Shown in pieces: positions 6,677 to 17,639 of a stretch of DNA of 64,000 bases. Origin of the DNA: Rhizobium sp. RU36D (GTDB taxonomy: Bacteria > Pseudomonadota > Alphaproteobacteria > Rhizobiales > Rhizobiaceae). The position numbers and the translations under genes are program-made. The notes below the pieces were generated by a model. It saw only the letters and a program-made list of their open reading frames with translations, searched no databases and was not told the DNA's origin. Positions within the stretch are counted from its first letter, which is position 1. Every line of letters starts with the position of its first letter. The DNA lies in NCBI RefSeq assembly GCF_900176345.1, contig NZ_FWXU01000030.1:1-64000 (forward strand), written 5' to 3'.

Positions 6677-9652
6677 TTAAATGGTCACACCCAATTCTCG
6701 CAGGGCCTGAGCATCCCGGGCCGAAACCTCGGGATAGTCAGGATCCGAACCCACATCCCTAGTGATCTTCCAGGAGCGGGCGCACTTGGTACCTTCAGCC
6801 AATTTCGGCTCCACCGCGACCTTGGTGCCATCATCAAGGCGGAAGGCTTCTGCCGGACCATCACCCGACACGACCTGGATGTCCGAGGTGATGCAGATCT
6901 CGGCGAAATCCAGGCCATCAAGGGCGGCCATCAGCGCCGGGTCGGCGACATGCACGACCGGAGCGGCCTCCAGCGAGGAGCCGATCCGCTTCTCCTTGCG
7001 CTCGATTTCCAAGGCACCGGTGACGGCACGGCGGACCGTGCGGACCGCCTTCCACTTCTCGGCCACGGTCTCGTTTGACCATTCCGCCGGAACGTTCGGG
7101 AACTGCTCCAGGTGGACCGAGGTGGCCTTGGGGTCGCGTGACAGCCAGGCCTCTTCCGTGGTGAAGGGCATCATTGGCGCAAACCACAGGACCAGGCAGT
7201 CGAACAGCTTGCGGATGACGAACAGGGCCGAACGGCGCTTCTGGCTCGACGGAGCGTCGCAATAGAGCGTGTCCTTGCGGATGTCGAAATAGAAGGCCGA
7301 CAGCTCGACATTGGCGAAATCCGACAAGGCGCGGACGATGCGCTTGAAGTCGAATTCGTCATAGGCCTTGCGGACCAGTTGGTCGAGTTCGGCCAGACGA
7401 TGCAGCATCAGCTTTTCCAGCTCCGGCAGATCGGCATAGGCAATCTCGTCGCCATGGTCATGGGCGAGCGTGCCGAGCATCCAGCGGATGGTGTTGCGGA
7501 TCTTGCGGTAGGCGTCGATATTGGTCTGGATGATCGTCTTACCGAGGCGCTGGTCCTCGGCATAGTCGGTCGACATGACCCAGAGGCGCAGGATATCGGC
7601 GCCCGATTCCTTCATCACATCCTGCGGCGTCACGGTGTTGCCGAGGGATTTCGACATCTTGCGGCCGTCTTCCGCCATGGTGAAACCATGGGTGATGACG
7701 GCGTTATAGGGCGCGCGGCCACGGGTGGCGCAGCTTTCGAGCAGCGACGAGTGGAACCAGCCGCGATGCTGGTCGGAACCCTCAAGATAGACATCGGCCG
7801 GCCACTTCAGGTCAGGGCGATCTTCCAGCGTGAAGGTGTGCGTGCTGCCCGAGTCGAACCAGACGTCGAGGATGTCGGTGACCATCTGCCACTTGTCGCC
7901 GTCATGCTCATTGCCGAGGAAACGCTCTTTGGCACCTTCGGCGAACCATGCATCCGCCCCTTCCTTTTCGAAGGCTTCGAGGATGCGGGCATTGACCTTC
8001 TCGTCCTTCAGCACATTGCCCTCGGCATCGGCAAAGACGCAGATCGGCACGCCCCAGGCGCGCTGGCGCGAGAGAACCCAATCCGGGCGCTGCTCGATCA
8101 TGGCGCGCAGGCGGTTCTGGCCGCCAGCGGGGACGAAACGGGTCTGGTCGATGGCCGAGAGCGCGCGGCTACGCAGCGTGGTGCCGTCATCCAGGGTCTT
8201 GTCCATATAGACGAACCACTGCGGCGTGTTGCGGAAGATGACCGGCTTCTTGGAGCGCCAGGAATGCGGATATTCGTGCTTGATACGGCCGCGGGCGAAG
8301 AGGTTGTTGGCCTTGATCAGCGCGTCCATGACACGCTTGTTGGCATCGCCCTTCTTGCCGTTGTCGTCGAGCACACGCGCGGCACCACCCTCGGACGAGG
8401 GGCCGAAACCGGGGGCGTCTTCGGTGTAGAAGCCGGCATCATCAACCGGGAACGGGATTTTCGCCTCGATGCCGCGAGCTTCAAGCGTACGGACATTGGC
8501 CATCCAGGCCTCGAAGTCTTCGCGACCGTGGGACGGGGCGGTGTGGACGAAGCCAGTACCGGCATCGTCGGTGACGTGGTCGCCATCGAGCAGGGGGACA
8601 TCGAAGGTGTAGCCGAGGTCGGCGAGTGGGTGGGCGCAGGTGATGGCTGCGAGTTCAGTGCCGGTCACGTCACGGACGAGCTTGAAGGTCACCTTGGCCT
8701 TGGTCGCGGCATCTTCGGCAAGGCGCTTGGCGAAGATAAGCTTTTCGCCTGGCTGCGGGCCGAAGTCGTTGACGGCTTCGGTGACTTCATAGAGACCGTA
8801 CTCGATCTTCGACGAATAGGAGATCGCGCGGTTGCCCGGGATGGTCCAGGGCGTGGTGGTCCAGATGACGACGGAGGCGCGTTCTTTTGGTCCAAGAAGA
8901 GATGCAGCCAAACGCTCGGCAAACGCGACATCCGACAATCCCTCCGCCTCAGACTTACTCGGTCTCTCAACCTTCACAACCGGGAACTTCACCCAGATCG
9001 TGTCGCTCTCGACCTCGTGATATTCCACTTCGGCTTCCGCCAGCGCGGTGCGCTCCACCACGCTCCACATGATCGGCTTGGAGCCGCGATAGAGCTGGCC
9101 TGATATGGCGATCTTCAGCAGCTCGCCGGCGATGCGGGCTTCCGAATGATAGGCCATGGTGGTGTAAGGATTGTCGAAATCGCCTTCGATGCCGAGACGG
9201 CGGAACTCTTCCGACTGGATGTTGATCCAGCCCTGAGCGAAGTCGCGGCATTCGCGACGGAATTCGTTGACCGGGACCTCGTTCTTGTCCTTGCCCTTCT
9301 CGCGATATTTTTCCTCGATCTTCCACTCGATCGGCAGGCCGTGGCAGTCCCAGCCGGGCACATAATTGGAGTCATAGCCGCGCATCTGGAACGAGCGGGT
9401 GATGACGTCCTTCAGCACCTTGTTCAGCGCATGGCCGATATGGATGTTGCCGTTGGCATAGGGCGGGCCGTCATGCAGCACGAATTTTTCGCGGCCGGCG
9501 GCCGAGGCGCGGAGCTGCTTGTAGAGGCCCATCTGCTTCCACTTCGCCGCCATTTCCGGCTCCTTCTGCGGCAGGCCTGCGCGCATCGGGAATTCGGTCT
9601 CGGGAAGATAGAGGGTCTTGGAATAGTCGAACTTTTCAGGGGTATCGGTCAT
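6677..9652 (-). CDS. ileS: Isoleucine--tRNA ligase
   Basis: Charges tRNA-Ile with isoleucine and edits mischarged valine. The 991-residue class Ia synthetase shows HIGH at 71-74 and KMSKS at 665-669, with [17 protein letters not shown] in the expected N-terminal context. The CP1 editing region includes [11 protein letters not shown] and the anticodon-binding domain follows KMSKS. The C-terminus ends without the cysteine-rich zinc-binding tail found in E. coli IleS. No T-box leader is visible upstream, as expected for this phylum. Confidence 0.98.
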   Translation of the reverse strand: MTDTPEKFDYSKTLYLPETEFPMRAGLPQKEPEMAAKWKQMGLYKQLRASAAGREKFVLHDGPPYANGNIHIGHALNKVLKDVITRSFQMRGYDSNYVPGWDCHGLPIEWKIEEKYREKGKDKNEVPVNEFRRECRDFAQGWINIQSEEFRRLGIEGDFDNPYTTMAYHSEARIAGELLKIAISGQLYRGSKPIMWSVVERTALAEAEVEYHEVESDTIWVKFPVVKVERPSKSEAEGLSDVAFAERLAASLLGPKERASVVIWTTTPWTIPGNRAISYSSKIEYGLYEVTEAVNDFGPQPGEKLIFAKRLAEDAATKAKVTFKLVRDVTGTELAAITCAHPLADLGYTFDVPLLDGDHVTDDAGTGFVHTAPSHGREDFEAWMANVRTLEARGIEAKIPFPVDDAGFYTEDAPGFGPSSEGGAARVLDDNGKKGDANKRVMDALIKANNLFARGRIKHEYPHSWRSKKPVIFRNTPQWFVYMDKTLDDGTTLRSRALSAIDQTRFVPAGGQNRLRAMIEQRPDWVLSRQRAWGVPICVFADAEGNVLKDEKVNARILEAFEKEGADAWFAEGAKERFLGNEHDGDKWQMVTDILDVWFDSGSTHTFTLEDRPDLKWPADVYLEGSDQHRGWFHSSLLESCATRGRAPYNAVITHGFTMAEDGRKMSKSLGNTVTPQDVMKESGADILRLWVMSTDYAEDQRLGKTIIQTNIDAYRKIRNTIRWMLGTLAHDHGDEIAYADLPELEKLMLHRLAELDQLVRKAYDEFDFKRIVRALSDFANVELSAFYFDIRKDTLYCDAPSSQKRRSALFVIRKLFDCLVLWFAPMMPFTTEEAWLSRDPKATSVHLEQFPNVPAEWSNETVAEKWKAVRTVRRAVTGALEIERKEKRIGSSLEAAPVVHVADPALMAALDGLDFAEICITSDIQVVSGDGPAEAFRLDDGTKVAVEPKLAEGTKCARSWKITRDVGSDPDYPEVSARDAQALRELGVTI

Positions 9653-9956
9653 GGATCAGCCATCGGATGGGGCGACCGCAGCGGTCGCGGACTTATGTCT
9701 TGAAGTGGCGGCAGACGGGCGTGGATTTTAAAACCCAACGCCAAAAACCCGGACCTTCCCGCAGCTTCTCAAGCCACCGGGAGGGCCGGGCCAATAATTC
9801 GAATGATCCGAGCCGCCGAAAAATACGTCATAGCGCCGCGTTCTTTAGGGGTTTTTTGCTTGGAAAGGAAGGGGCAAGATGGGTGAGATGGACAGACACA
9901 GAGGAGATGCGTAAAATCCGTGCTCTTCAGGCAATCGGGCATAGAACGGACGTGGC
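9653..9956. other. Gap between ileS and the ParD/ParE-like pair
   Basis: A 304-base stretch with the divergent start regions of ileS and the toxin-antitoxin operon. It holds purine-rich sequence near 9860-9910, but I see no clear hairpin, operator or conserved small gene. A reading frame at 9667-9960 has no ribosome binding site and no recognisable product. Confidence 0.5.
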
Positions 9957-10241
9957 ATGACGCACAAGGCGCATATCCAGATAGACCTTGATGCCAAGCT
10001 GGCTGACGACTTCGCGGCAGCCGTCACCTCTGCGCAGACCTCGCAGACCGAGGTCCTGCAAGCGATGGTTCAGGATTATGTGGAGCGGCAGAAGGTCGAT
10101 GCCGACTATCGCAGCTTCCTGGAGGCCAAGGTCTCGCGCGGCCGCAGCGATGCGGCGGCAGGCGACGTCGTCTCCATTGAAGATGCCGAGCAGATCTTTG
10201 CAGCCCGTCGGAAACAGGCCATCAAGGCCAGCGGGGCATGA
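9957..10241 (+). CDS. ParD/RHH-type antitoxin
   Basis: A 94-residue protein with a ribbon-helix-helix-like N-terminus (AHIQIDLDAKLADDFAAAV) and a charged C-terminal half that would wrap the toxin. Its stop overlaps the start of the next gene in ATGA, the usual layout for antitoxin-first operons. By family it should neutralise the downstream ParE-like toxin and repress their shared promoter. The family assignment rests on size, fold pattern and partner, not on a signature motif. Confidence 0.8.
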   Translation: MTHKAHIQIDLDAKLADDFAAAVTSAQTSQTEVLQAMVQDYVERQKVDADYRSFLEAKVSRGRSDAAAGDVVSIEDAEQIFAARRKQAIKASGA

Positions 10242-10525
10242 TCGTCCGATGGACGCGGCAGGCCATCAATGACCGTGCGTTGATCTTCGACTACCTGGCT
10301 CCAAAAAATCCATCCGCTGCCCTGGCAATCGATCGCAGCTTCGAGCACTCGGCCACCCAGCTTAAGCAGTTTCCGCATTCCGGCAGGATCGGCCTGGTCG
10401 CGGGCACGCGCGAACTCCTGCCGCATCCGAGCTATCGGCTGGTCTATGAGATAGAAGACGGACAGGTCACCATCCTCGCCATCGTCCACACATCGCGACT
10501 ATGGCCGCCTGCTGAGGATGAGTAG
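10238..10525 (+). CDS. ParE/RelE-superfamily toxin
   Basis: A 95-residue toxin of the RelE/ParE fold: N-terminal VRWTRQAINDRALIFDYLA, the central FPHSGRIGLVAGTRELL that marks ParE-type members, and the terminal strands YRLVYEIEDGQVTILAIVHTSRLWP. ParE proteins block DNA gyrase, other members cleave ribosome-bound mRNA; the sequence favours the ParE side. It appears full length and overlaps the antitoxin by four bases. It ends two bases before the convergent BrnA-like gene. Confidence 0.85.
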   Translation: MIVRWTRQAINDRALIFDYLAPKNPSAALAIDRSFEHSATQLKQFPHSGRIGLVAGTRELLPHPSYRLVYEIEDGQVTILAIVHTSRLWPPAEDE

Positions 10526-10527
10526 CG

Positions 10528-10764
10528 TCAATCGCTATTAGCTTTGACGAAGGTCCGCAGCGCGTCGTTGATGCGGTCCTGCCAGCCGGGGCCGTCCTTC
10601 TGGAAATGCTCCAGCACCGTGCTATCGATCTTCAGCGACACCATCTCCTTGACCTCGGGCGGTGCGCGCCGCTCGACGGCGGGTGATGCCTGTTTCTTGG
10701 CAGGCTTAAACAGGGCTTCGGCGGCTTCCATGGGATTTACGGGGCGGCGCGGCGGGCTGGCCAT
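10528..10764 (-). CDS. Orphan BrnA-like antitoxin-family protein
   Basis: A 78-residue basic protein. The C-terminal half (VSLKIDSTVLEHFQKDGPGWQDRINDALRTFV) matches the ribbon-helix-helix pattern of BrnA antitoxins, which usually read LRLD..VLEWFR..G.GYQTRINA.LR. The first 40 residues are Pro/Ala/Lys-rich. BrnA normally follows its ribonuclease toxin BrnT; no BrnT-like frame lies on either side here, so it is an orphan, possibly a stand-alone DNA-binding regulator. It is tail-to-tail with the ParE-like gene. An AGGA lies ten bases before the start. Confidence 0.7.
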   Translation of the reverse strand: MASPPRRPVNPMEAAEALFKPAKKQASPAVERRAPPEVKEMVSLKIDSTVLEHFQKDGPGWQDRINDALRTFVKANSD

Positions 10765-10816
10765 GAGCGTGTTTTCCTGATGCGTTTCGGGTCAGTCGGC
10801 GTCAATCATGCGCCTC

Positions 10817-11797
10817 TCAAAAGGCGATCTTCTGGTCCAGGTCACCGATCGGCGACACGCCCTGCAACAGGGCACGCGCCTCCTCCTCGTCGCGCTTCAT
10901 CTGCACGACAAGGGCGTCCAGCCCGTCGAACTTCAGTTCGTCGCGCAGGTGGCCGAAGAAGGAGACCGAGCAGATCTCGCCATAGAGATCGCCGGAGAAA
11001 TCGAAGACGAATGTTTCCAGCAGGGCCGCGCCATTCTCGGTGACGGTCGGGCGGTAGCCGAAGCTTGCCACACCATCGCGCAGGCTGCCATCGGCGCGGC
11101 GCAGGCGCACGGCGTAGATGCCGGGCTTCAGCTCGGCTTCCGGCGCGAGCGCCATGTTGGCTGTGGGATAACCAAGCGTGCGGCCGAGTTGTTTGCCCTT
11201 GATCACCTCCGCCTCGACCGTGAAGCGATAGCCTAGCAGTCCGGCGGCTTCCACCACGGCGCCCTGCGAGAGCAGCCCGCGGATGCGGCTGGACGAGACC
11301 ACTTCGGCGCCTTCATCTCGGAAGGCATCGACCAGGGTTACGCCGAAACCGCGCGCCTTTCCGGCCTGCATCAGGAAAGCCGGGCCGCCTTCCCTGCCCT
11401 TGCCGAAATGAAAGTCGAAACCGGTCACCACTTCGCTGGCACCCAGCCAGTCGATCAGGATCGACTCGATGAATTCCTGCGCCGAGCGACCGGCAAAATC
11501 GCGATCGAAGGGATATTCGATGACGGACTGAAAGCCCATGGCCTGCAGCAGCCGGGCGCGCATGGGCGCGGGCGTCAGGCGGAAGACGGGCTTTTGCGGA
11601 TTGAACACGGTGCGCGGATGCGGCTCAAAGGTCAGCACCAGGGCCGGCACGCCACGCGCCTCGGCCAGCTCCAGCGCCCGGTTCAGCACCGACTGGTGAC
11701 CGCGATGCACGCCGTCGAAATTGCCAATGGCGATGACGCCGCCCCGGAGATTGTCCGGCAGCGGATTCTTCTTTTCGTTGCGATGGAAAACGGTCAT
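10817..11797 (-). CDS. ribF: Bifunctional riboflavin kinase/FAD synthetase
   Basis: Converts riboflavin to FMN and then FAD. In 326 residues the N-terminal FAD synthetase (nucleotidyltransferase) domain carries AIGNFDGVHRGH near residues 26-37 and a later SSSRIRGLL version of the second nucleotide motif; the C-terminal flavokinase domain carries GRTLGYPTANM with the PTAN signature near residue 213. GGAG sits seven bases before the ATG. Transcribed away from the composite repeat that separates it from the HAD gene. Confidence 0.96.
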   Translation of the reverse strand: MTVFHRNEKKNPLPDNLRGGVIAIGNFDGVHRGHQSVLNRALELAEARGVPALVLTFEPHPRTVFNPQKPVFRLTPAPMRARLLQAMGFQSVIEYPFDRDFAGRSAQEFIESILIDWLGASEVVTGFDFHFGKGREGGPAFLMQAGKARGFGVTLVDAFRDEGAEVVSSSRIRGLLSQGAVVEAAGLLGYRFTVEAEVIKGKQLGRTLGYPTANMALAPEAELKPGIYAVRLRRADGSLRDGVASFGYRPTVTENGAALLETFVFDFSGDLYGEICSVSFFGHLRDELKFDGLDALVVQMKRDEEEARALLQGVSPIGDLDQKIAF

Positions 11798-11849
11798 GCG
11801 GTGTCTCCACGGAACGAACTGGGAAGCGACAAGCGGCGCTGGGCGGCGT

Positions 11850-12025
11850 GGATACCCCCCTCTGGTCTGCCGACCATCTCCCCCTCAAGGGGGGAGATCG
11901 ATATGCCGCGCTCTCCGACATTCACAAGAAAACTCAGAAGATCGCTACTGGCGCATGACGTCGATGGCTCAAGCCGATCTCCCCCCTTGAGGGGGAGATG
12001 GTCGGCAGACCAGAGGGGGGTATCC
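11850..12025 (+). repeat. Composite palindromic repeat, family B copy 1 (176 bp)
   Basis: Two inverted arms of about 51 bases bound a 75-base middle. The left arm (11850-11900) begins GGATACCCCCCTCTGG and continues through a hairpin-forming CCCCTCAAGGGGGGAGATCG; the right arm (11975-12025) is nearly its exact reverse complement, ending CAGAGGGGGGTATCC. A longer relative is at 38412-38695. No coding capacity. It occupies the ribF-HAD gap. Confidence 0.8.
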
Positions 12026-12089
12026 AGATCGCTGGACAGGCATTCTTTACGTGCCGAACCGACTTGCCGCATGTTCATCATCCAGCACC

Positions 12090-12941
12090 TCACCCCAACC
12101 GGGGCATCCAGAATTTCGGCGCGGCACCCTCGCGTTTCAGCCAGGCATGCAGGATCGCCTCGTCGGGCTTGCCGTTGACGGTGTATTCGCCGGCATGGAT
12201 GCCGCCGGAGATGTAGAGCAGATCAAGGCCGGCATCGATAGCGCCGCGGACATCCGTCGGCATGCCGTCGCCGATGGCCAGCACGCGGGTCTTGTCGACC
12301 GGGCCGCCGCGCACTTCGGCTGCCGCGGCAAGGCCAGCGACATAGATTGGCGCATGGGGCTTACCGGCGATACGTGTCTCGCCGCCCAGTTGCTCATAAT
12401 AGGCGGCGACGGCACCGGCACAGGGAATCATCCGGTGGCCGCGCTCGACGATCAGGTCCGGATTGGCGCAGATCAGCGGGACCGAACGCCTCTGGAACGC
12501 CACGAGCATGTCGTGGTAATCCTCCGGCATCTCCGTCTCGTCATCGAAAAACCCGGTGCAGACGATGGCATCCGCCTCGCCTGCCGCAACCGTCTGCACG
12601 TCGATACCATCCAGCAGCGACAGATCGCGGTCCGGGCCAAGGAAGAAGATCTTGCGCGGGCCTTCCGCGATCAGGGCGCGTGTGACATCGCCCGAGGTGA
12701 CGATCCGGTCGTAGGAGCTGTCGGCTACGCCGATGGCGCGCAGCTGGACGATGACGCCCGGCGACGGACGGGGCGAATTGGTGATGAACACCACGGTTGA
12801 GCCTGCCGCACGGGCCGCCGTCAGCGCCTCCGATGCCTGCGGAAAGGCATCGATGCCGTTGTGCATCACCCCCCAGACGTCGCAAAGGATCACGTCATAG
12901 GACTTGCTGACATCGGTCAGATGGGCAATGCGTTCGGCCAT
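12090..12941 (-). CDS. HAD-superfamily class IIA hydrolase (TIGR01459-like)
   Basis: A 283-residue phosphatase of the NagD-like class IIA HAD group. Motif I is CDVWGVMHNG (DxWGVxHNG) near residue 17, motif II is FITNSPRP, motif III/IV includes GKPHAPIY and AIGDGMPTDVRGA. The substrate is unknown; relatives act on small sugar or nucleotide phosphates. The ATG at 12941 is preferred over one 28 codons upstream because AGGA precedes it by seven bases and the earlier part is not conserved-looking. It lies between ribF and the chromate transporter, all on the minus strand but separated by a repeat. Confidence 0.88.
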   Translation of the reverse strand: MAERIAHLTDVSKSYDVILCDVWGVMHNGIDAFPQASEALTAARAAGSTVVFITNSPRPSPGVIVQLRAIGVADSSYDRIVTSGDVTRALIAEGPRKIFFLGPDRDLSLLDGIDVQTVAAGEADAIVCTGFFDDETEMPEDYHDMLVAFQRRSVPLICANPDLIVERGHRMIPCAGAVAAYYEQLGGETRIAGKPHAPIYVAGLAAAAEVRGGPVDKTRVLAIGDGMPTDVRGAIDAGLDLLYISGGIHAGEYTVNGKPDEAILHAWLKREGAAPKFWMPRLG

Positions 12942-13040
12942 GTGCTGTTCCTGCCTTGGGTCTGTCATCGGTGACATGGCAAAGGAACACCGCGAAGGCA
13001 AGGTGTTTCCATCGCAGGGCGGCATTTTGCGCCGCGCGGC

Positions 13041-14369
13041 TCACACCAGCCGCGCCATGAACAGCATCATGCCGGTTGCGGCGGAAAGCGCAAGCAGCTT
13101 CTCCACGCCGAGCCTGAAGCGGAACAGCAGGACGGCGGCGACAATGAAAATCGCGAGCGAGAGGAGGTCGATGCTGGCCCAATCAGGCCAGGAGATGTCA
13201 AGGCCGGGGAGCGGGCTTACCGTCTCCACGCGTTTGAAAAGCACATGCAGGCCAAACCAGAGCGTGAGGTTGAAGATGACTCCGACGACGGCGGCGGTGA
13301 TGGCCGAGAGGGCGGCCGAGAGCCAGCGATTGCCCCGCAGCCGCTCGATATAGGGCGCACCGGCAAAGATCCAGATGAAGCTCGGAACGAAGGTTGCCCA
13401 GGCTGTCAGTAATCCCCCGAGGAGACCGGCGACAACCGGATCAAGCCCGCCGGCATCGCGGTAGGCTGCCATGAAACCGACAAAGGAAAGGACCAGCACC
13501 AGCGGCCCGGGCGTGGTTTCGGCCAGCGCCAGTCCGTCCAGCATCTCGCCCGGCTGCAGCCATTGATACTGCTCGACGACGACCTGGGCAACATAGGCCA
13601 GCACCGCATAGGCGCCGCCGAAGGTGACCAGCGCCATCTTGGAGAAGAAGGCAAAGGGAGCGGCCAAGCCTTCCGGGCTGCCCAATGCCATGAGGATGAG
13701 CAAGGGGGCCTGCCAGACCAGGATCCAAAACACCAGTGCTGCCACGGAGCGCAGAAGATTGACCCTCGGTGCTGGCGCATCGGTGTCCGCATTGGCCGTG
13801 GGCGCGTCGCCCTTAAGCCTGATCATGGCAAGCCCGGCAAGACCGGCGCTGAGCACCACGAGGGGAAACGGCAGCGACAGGAAGAAGAGGGCAACGAAGG
13901 CAAGCAGCGCGATGATGCGGTGGAAGCGGGTCTTGAGGGCGCGGCTGGCAAGCCTGATGACGGCCTGCACGACGATGGCCAAAACGCCGGCCTTCAAACC
14001 GAAAAACAGGCCGGTCAGCCAATCCGTCTGCTGAAACAGGGCATAGGCAGCCGAGAGGCCAAGGATGACTAGCAGACCCGGCAAGACAAAGAGCAGGCCG
14101 GCAATGATGCCGCCCCGCACGCCAAACATCAGCCAGCCTATATAGGTGGCGAGTTGCTGTGCCTCGGGACCGGGCAGCAGCATGCAATAGTTCAGCGCGT
14201 GCAGGAACCGGTCATCGCGGATCCAGCGCTTTTCATCGACGCAGATGCGGTGCATCAGCGAAATCTGCGCCGCCGGCCCGCCGAAGCTCAGAACACCGAT
14301 GCGGGCAAAGGCGGAGAAGAACTCTCCGAAGCTCGGCTGTGGATGGGCGATTTCATGCGCTGGCGTCAC
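13041..14369 (-). CDS. chrA: Chromate transporter, long-chain ChrA
   Basis: A 442-residue inner-membrane protein of the CHR family with two homologous halves, each starting in a CHR signature: FARIGVLSFGGPAAQISLM near residue 20 and FSKMALVTFGGAYAVLAYV near residue 240. About ten to twelve hydrophobic segments are visible. Long-chain members export chromate, probably by proton antiport; a role in sulfate-like anion handling cannot be excluded. The GTG at 14369 is used because GGGAG precedes it by six bases. It runs in the same direction as soxR with a 51-base gap. A SoxR link is possible but not shown. Confidence 0.93.
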   Translation of the reverse strand: MTPAHEIAHPQPSFGEFFSAFARIGVLSFGGPAAQISLMHRICVDEKRWIRDDRFLHALNYCMLLPGPEAQQLATYIGWLMFGVRGGIIAGLLFVLPGLLVILGLSAAYALFQQTDWLTGLFFGLKAGVLAIVVQAVIRLASRALKTRFHRIIALLAFVALFFLSLPFPLVVLSAGLAGLAMIRLKGDAPTANADTDAPAPRVNLLRSVAALVFWILVWQAPLLILMALGSPEGLAAPFAFFSKMALVTFGGAYAVLAYVAQVVVEQYQWLQPGEMLDGLALAETTPGPLVLVLSFVGFMAAYRDAGGLDPVVAGLLGGLLTAWATFVPSFIWIFAGAPYIERLRGNRWLSAALSAITAAVVGVIFNLTLWFGLHVLFKRVETVSPLPGLDISWPDWASIDLLSLAIFIVAAVLLFRFRLGVEKLLALSAATGMMLFMARLV

Positions 14370-14420
14370 CGGCTGCTCCCTGGCTGCGGTCGATAGGCAG
14401 ATAGAAAGCCCGCGTCATAA

Positions 14421-14873
14421 TCAAGGCAAAAGCCTTGCCCCGGCGCCTGATTTGCCCAGCTGATCCTCGGGATTGCGCAGGGGACAGCTGTCCAGCGACA
14501 GGCAACCGCAGCCGATGCAGCTGTCGAGCTGGTCGCGCAGCGCCTGCATCGAGGCAATGCGCGCGTCGAGATCCTCGCGCCAGGAGGCGGAAAGCCGGCG
14601 CCAATCGGCGCTGGTCGGCGGCCGGTCCGCCGGCAGGTTCGACAGAGCCTCGGCGATGCGGCCAAGCGGCAGGCCGAGCCGCTGGGCGGTCTTGATCAGC
14701 GCCACCCGCCGCAGCACGCCGCGCGGGTAGCGCCGTTGGTTTCCAGAACTGCGCCAGCTCTGGATCAGCCCTTCCCGCTCGTAGAAATGCAGCGCGGAGA
14801 CCGCCACTCCGGCGCGCTCCGCAACTTCGCCGACGGTGAGCGACGGCGGCAGCTTTCGGCGATCGTCAGCCAC
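14421..14873 (-). CDS. soxR: Redox-sensitive transcriptional activator SoxR
   Basis: MerR-family dimer with a [2Fe-2S] cluster that activates its target when oxidised by redox-cycling compounds or superoxide. With the GTG start at 14873 (AAGGAG seven bases upstream) the protein has 150 residues. The winged helix is [26 protein letters not shown] (12-37), then a dimer helix, then the cluster motif [12 protein letters not shown] with Cys at 119, 122, 124 and 130, the same numbers as in E. coli SoxR. A SoxR box lies upstream between this gene and the divergent monooxygenase-like gene, its probable target. No soxS is present, as usual outside enterics. Confidence 0.97.
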   Translation of the reverse strand: MADDRRKLPPSLTVGEVAERAGVAVSALHFYEREGLIQSWRSSGNQRRYPRGVLRRVALIKTAQRLGLPLGRIAEALSNLPADRPPTSADWRRLSASWREDLDARIASMQALRDQLDSCIGCGCLSLDSCPLRNPEDQLGKSGAGARLLP

Positions 14874-14884
14874 GCAAAATCTCC

Positions 14885-14915
14885 TTGACCTCAAGTTTTG
14901 TTGAGGTTCTACCTT
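14885..14915 (+). promoter_or_regulatory. SoxR-dependent promoter with SoxR box
   Basis: CCTCAAGTTTTGTTGAGG at 14889-14906 matches the enteric SoxR box (CCTCAAGTTAACTTGAGG) at 15 of 18 positions. It lies in the spacer between TTGACC (14885-14890) and TACCTT (14910-14915). That spacer is 19 bases, the over-long spacing that MerR-family activators untwist. The promoter points rightward to the monooxygenase-fold gene at 14955; soxR starts just to the left and may be autoregulated. Confidence 0.88.
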
Positions 14916-14954
14916 GGCCAGCGTCCATGGGCAATCAGCAAAAAGGAAGATGTC

Positions 14955-15335
14955 ATGAGCGCGACAGTTCTAGAATTCGGCGGCAGCGCCTCCGATACAT
15001 TGGCTAAAACCAAAGACAAAAGCGTAATCCGGGTAGACCTGTTCGATTGCCCTGCCGAGCACGCCCAGGCCTTCGAAGACCAGCTCTCGATCATCCATGG
15101 CTATTTCGACACGCTTGAGGGTTGCCTCTACAATCGCGTCGCGGCTCGGGCCGGCGAAAGTGAAGATATGGTTAAATTCGTCACGATGGTCGAATGGCGC
15201 GACCGCCAGGCGCTTGCGGAGGCTAAGACGGCTGTTAGCACCTTCTACGCGCAGACCGGATTCAACGCGTCGGAATTCATGGCGAGCCGCGGCATCAAAG
15301 GCGATTTCGGGACCTATCTACCTATGGGCGACTGA
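14955..15335 (+). CDS. SoxR-controlled ABM-like (antibiotic biosynthesis monooxygenase) domain protein
   Basis: A 126-residue protein with a dimeric alpha-beta barrel-like pattern: [21 protein letters not shown], then a mid section ending [19 protein letters not shown]. Such ABM-fold proteins oxidise small aromatic or quinone-like compounds without metal or cofactor. SoxR regulons outside enterics often include small monooxygenases that deal with redox-active molecules, and this gene sits directly behind the SoxR promoter, so that role is inferred. The ATG at 14955 is used, with AGGAAGA before it; the longer frame would start inside the promoter. Confidence 0.75.
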   Translation: MSATVLEFGGSASDTLAKTKDKSVIRVDLFDCPAEHAQAFEDQLSIIHGYFDTLEGCLYNRVAARAGESEDMVKFVTMVEWRDRQALAEAKTAVSTFYAQTGFNASEFMASRGIKGDFGTYLPMGD

Positions 15336-15453
15336 GAGCTTGCCAACGGTTCCAGCCACCCAGTTGAGCAGCAAGGCACCCTCGCCTGACACGTTCCCTG
15401 GTCGAACCGTCATATCGCTGCCGCAAAAGGCGGCGATATTTTTTAGGCTCGCG

Positions 15454-15482
15454 CTTGACTCCCCAGGCCACCACTCCTAAAT
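15454..15482 (+). promoter_or_regulatory. Probable groESL promoter
   Basis: CTTGAC (15454-15459) and CTAAAT (15477-15482) with a 17-base spacer give a sigma-70-like or RpoH-like promoter. Transcription would begin just before or inside the CIRCE element, which suits HrcA repression. Confidence 0.6.
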
Positions 15483-15490
15483 CCAGGCCG

Positions 15491-15517
15491 CTAGCACTCC
15501 CGAAGAGCGAGTGCTAA
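15491..15517 (+). promoter_or_regulatory. CIRCE operator (HrcA-binding site) of groESL
   Basis: CTAGCACTC, a nine-base spacer, then GAGTGCTAA. This is the canonical 9-9-9 inverted repeat with one change (C for T in the first position). It lies 60 bases before groES. HrcA binding here represses groESL until heat shock; hrcA itself is not in the window. Confidence 0.95.
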
Positions 15518-15576
15518 CAGTTTCCATGCGGAGCCTCTCCAGGTCCGCGAATGTCATTTGATCGAGGGATTAGACA

Positions 15577-15873
15577 ATGGCAAGCACCAATTTCCGTCCG
15601 CTTCATGACCGCGTTGTAGTCAAGCGCGTTGAGTCCGAAGAAAAGACCAAGGGCGGCATCATCATTCCGGACACCGCGAAGGAAAAGCCTGCTGAAGGCG
15701 AAGTTATCGCTGTTGGCCCCGGCGCCCGTGACGAAAGCGGCAAGCAGGTTGCCCTCGACGTCAAGGTTGGCGACCGCGTTCTGTTCGGCAAGTGGTCGGG
15801 CACCGAAGTCAAGCTCGATGGCGTGGATCTCCTGATCATGAAGGAATCCGACATCATGGGCATCATCGGCTGA
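15577..15873 (+). CDS. groES: Co-chaperonin GroES
   Basis: The 98-residue lid subunit forms a heptamer that caps GroEL. The N-terminus reads [28 protein letters not shown], including the mobile loop ([14 protein letters not shown]) that contacts Gro[12 protein letters not shown] follows. The protein is full length. It is first in the groES-groEL operon, 64 bases before groEL, with the CIRCE site and promoter upstream. Confidence 0.99.
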   Translation: MASTNFRPLHDRVVVKRVESEEKTKGGIIIPDTAKEKPAEGEVIAVGPGARDESGKQVALDVKVGDRVLFGKWSGTEVKLDGVDLLIMKESDIMGIIG

Positions 15874-15919
15874 TTGGCCGGTTCACCCTTTCCCACTCAA
15901 CAATTCACCAATGGGCTAA

Positions 15920-17575
<1,656 letters not shown>

Positions 17576-17604
17576 TCATCCGGTCATCAGACCAGTGAGT
17601 TTAA

Positions 17605-17628
17605 GGGCGGCCTTGTGCCGCCCTTTTT
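17605..17628 (+). terminator. Rho-independent terminator of groESL
   Basis: GGGCGGC, loop CTTGT, GCCGCCC, then TTTTT, 30 bases after the groEL stop. Confidence 0.93.
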
Positions 17629-17639
17629 CGTATGCGCGA

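Noticed and set aside
7379-9103. 574-codon plus-strand frame inside ileS
   Set aside because: Antisense to an intact isoleucyl-tRNA synthetase with all motifs; no family resemblance in the product.
9667-9960. 97-codon frame upstream of the ParD-like gene
   Set aside because: Starts within the ileS leader, no ribosome site, product without structure.
15427-15470. A second operator beside the groESL promoter
   Set aside because: Apart from the promoter and the CIRCE element, no further inverted repeat is convincing there.
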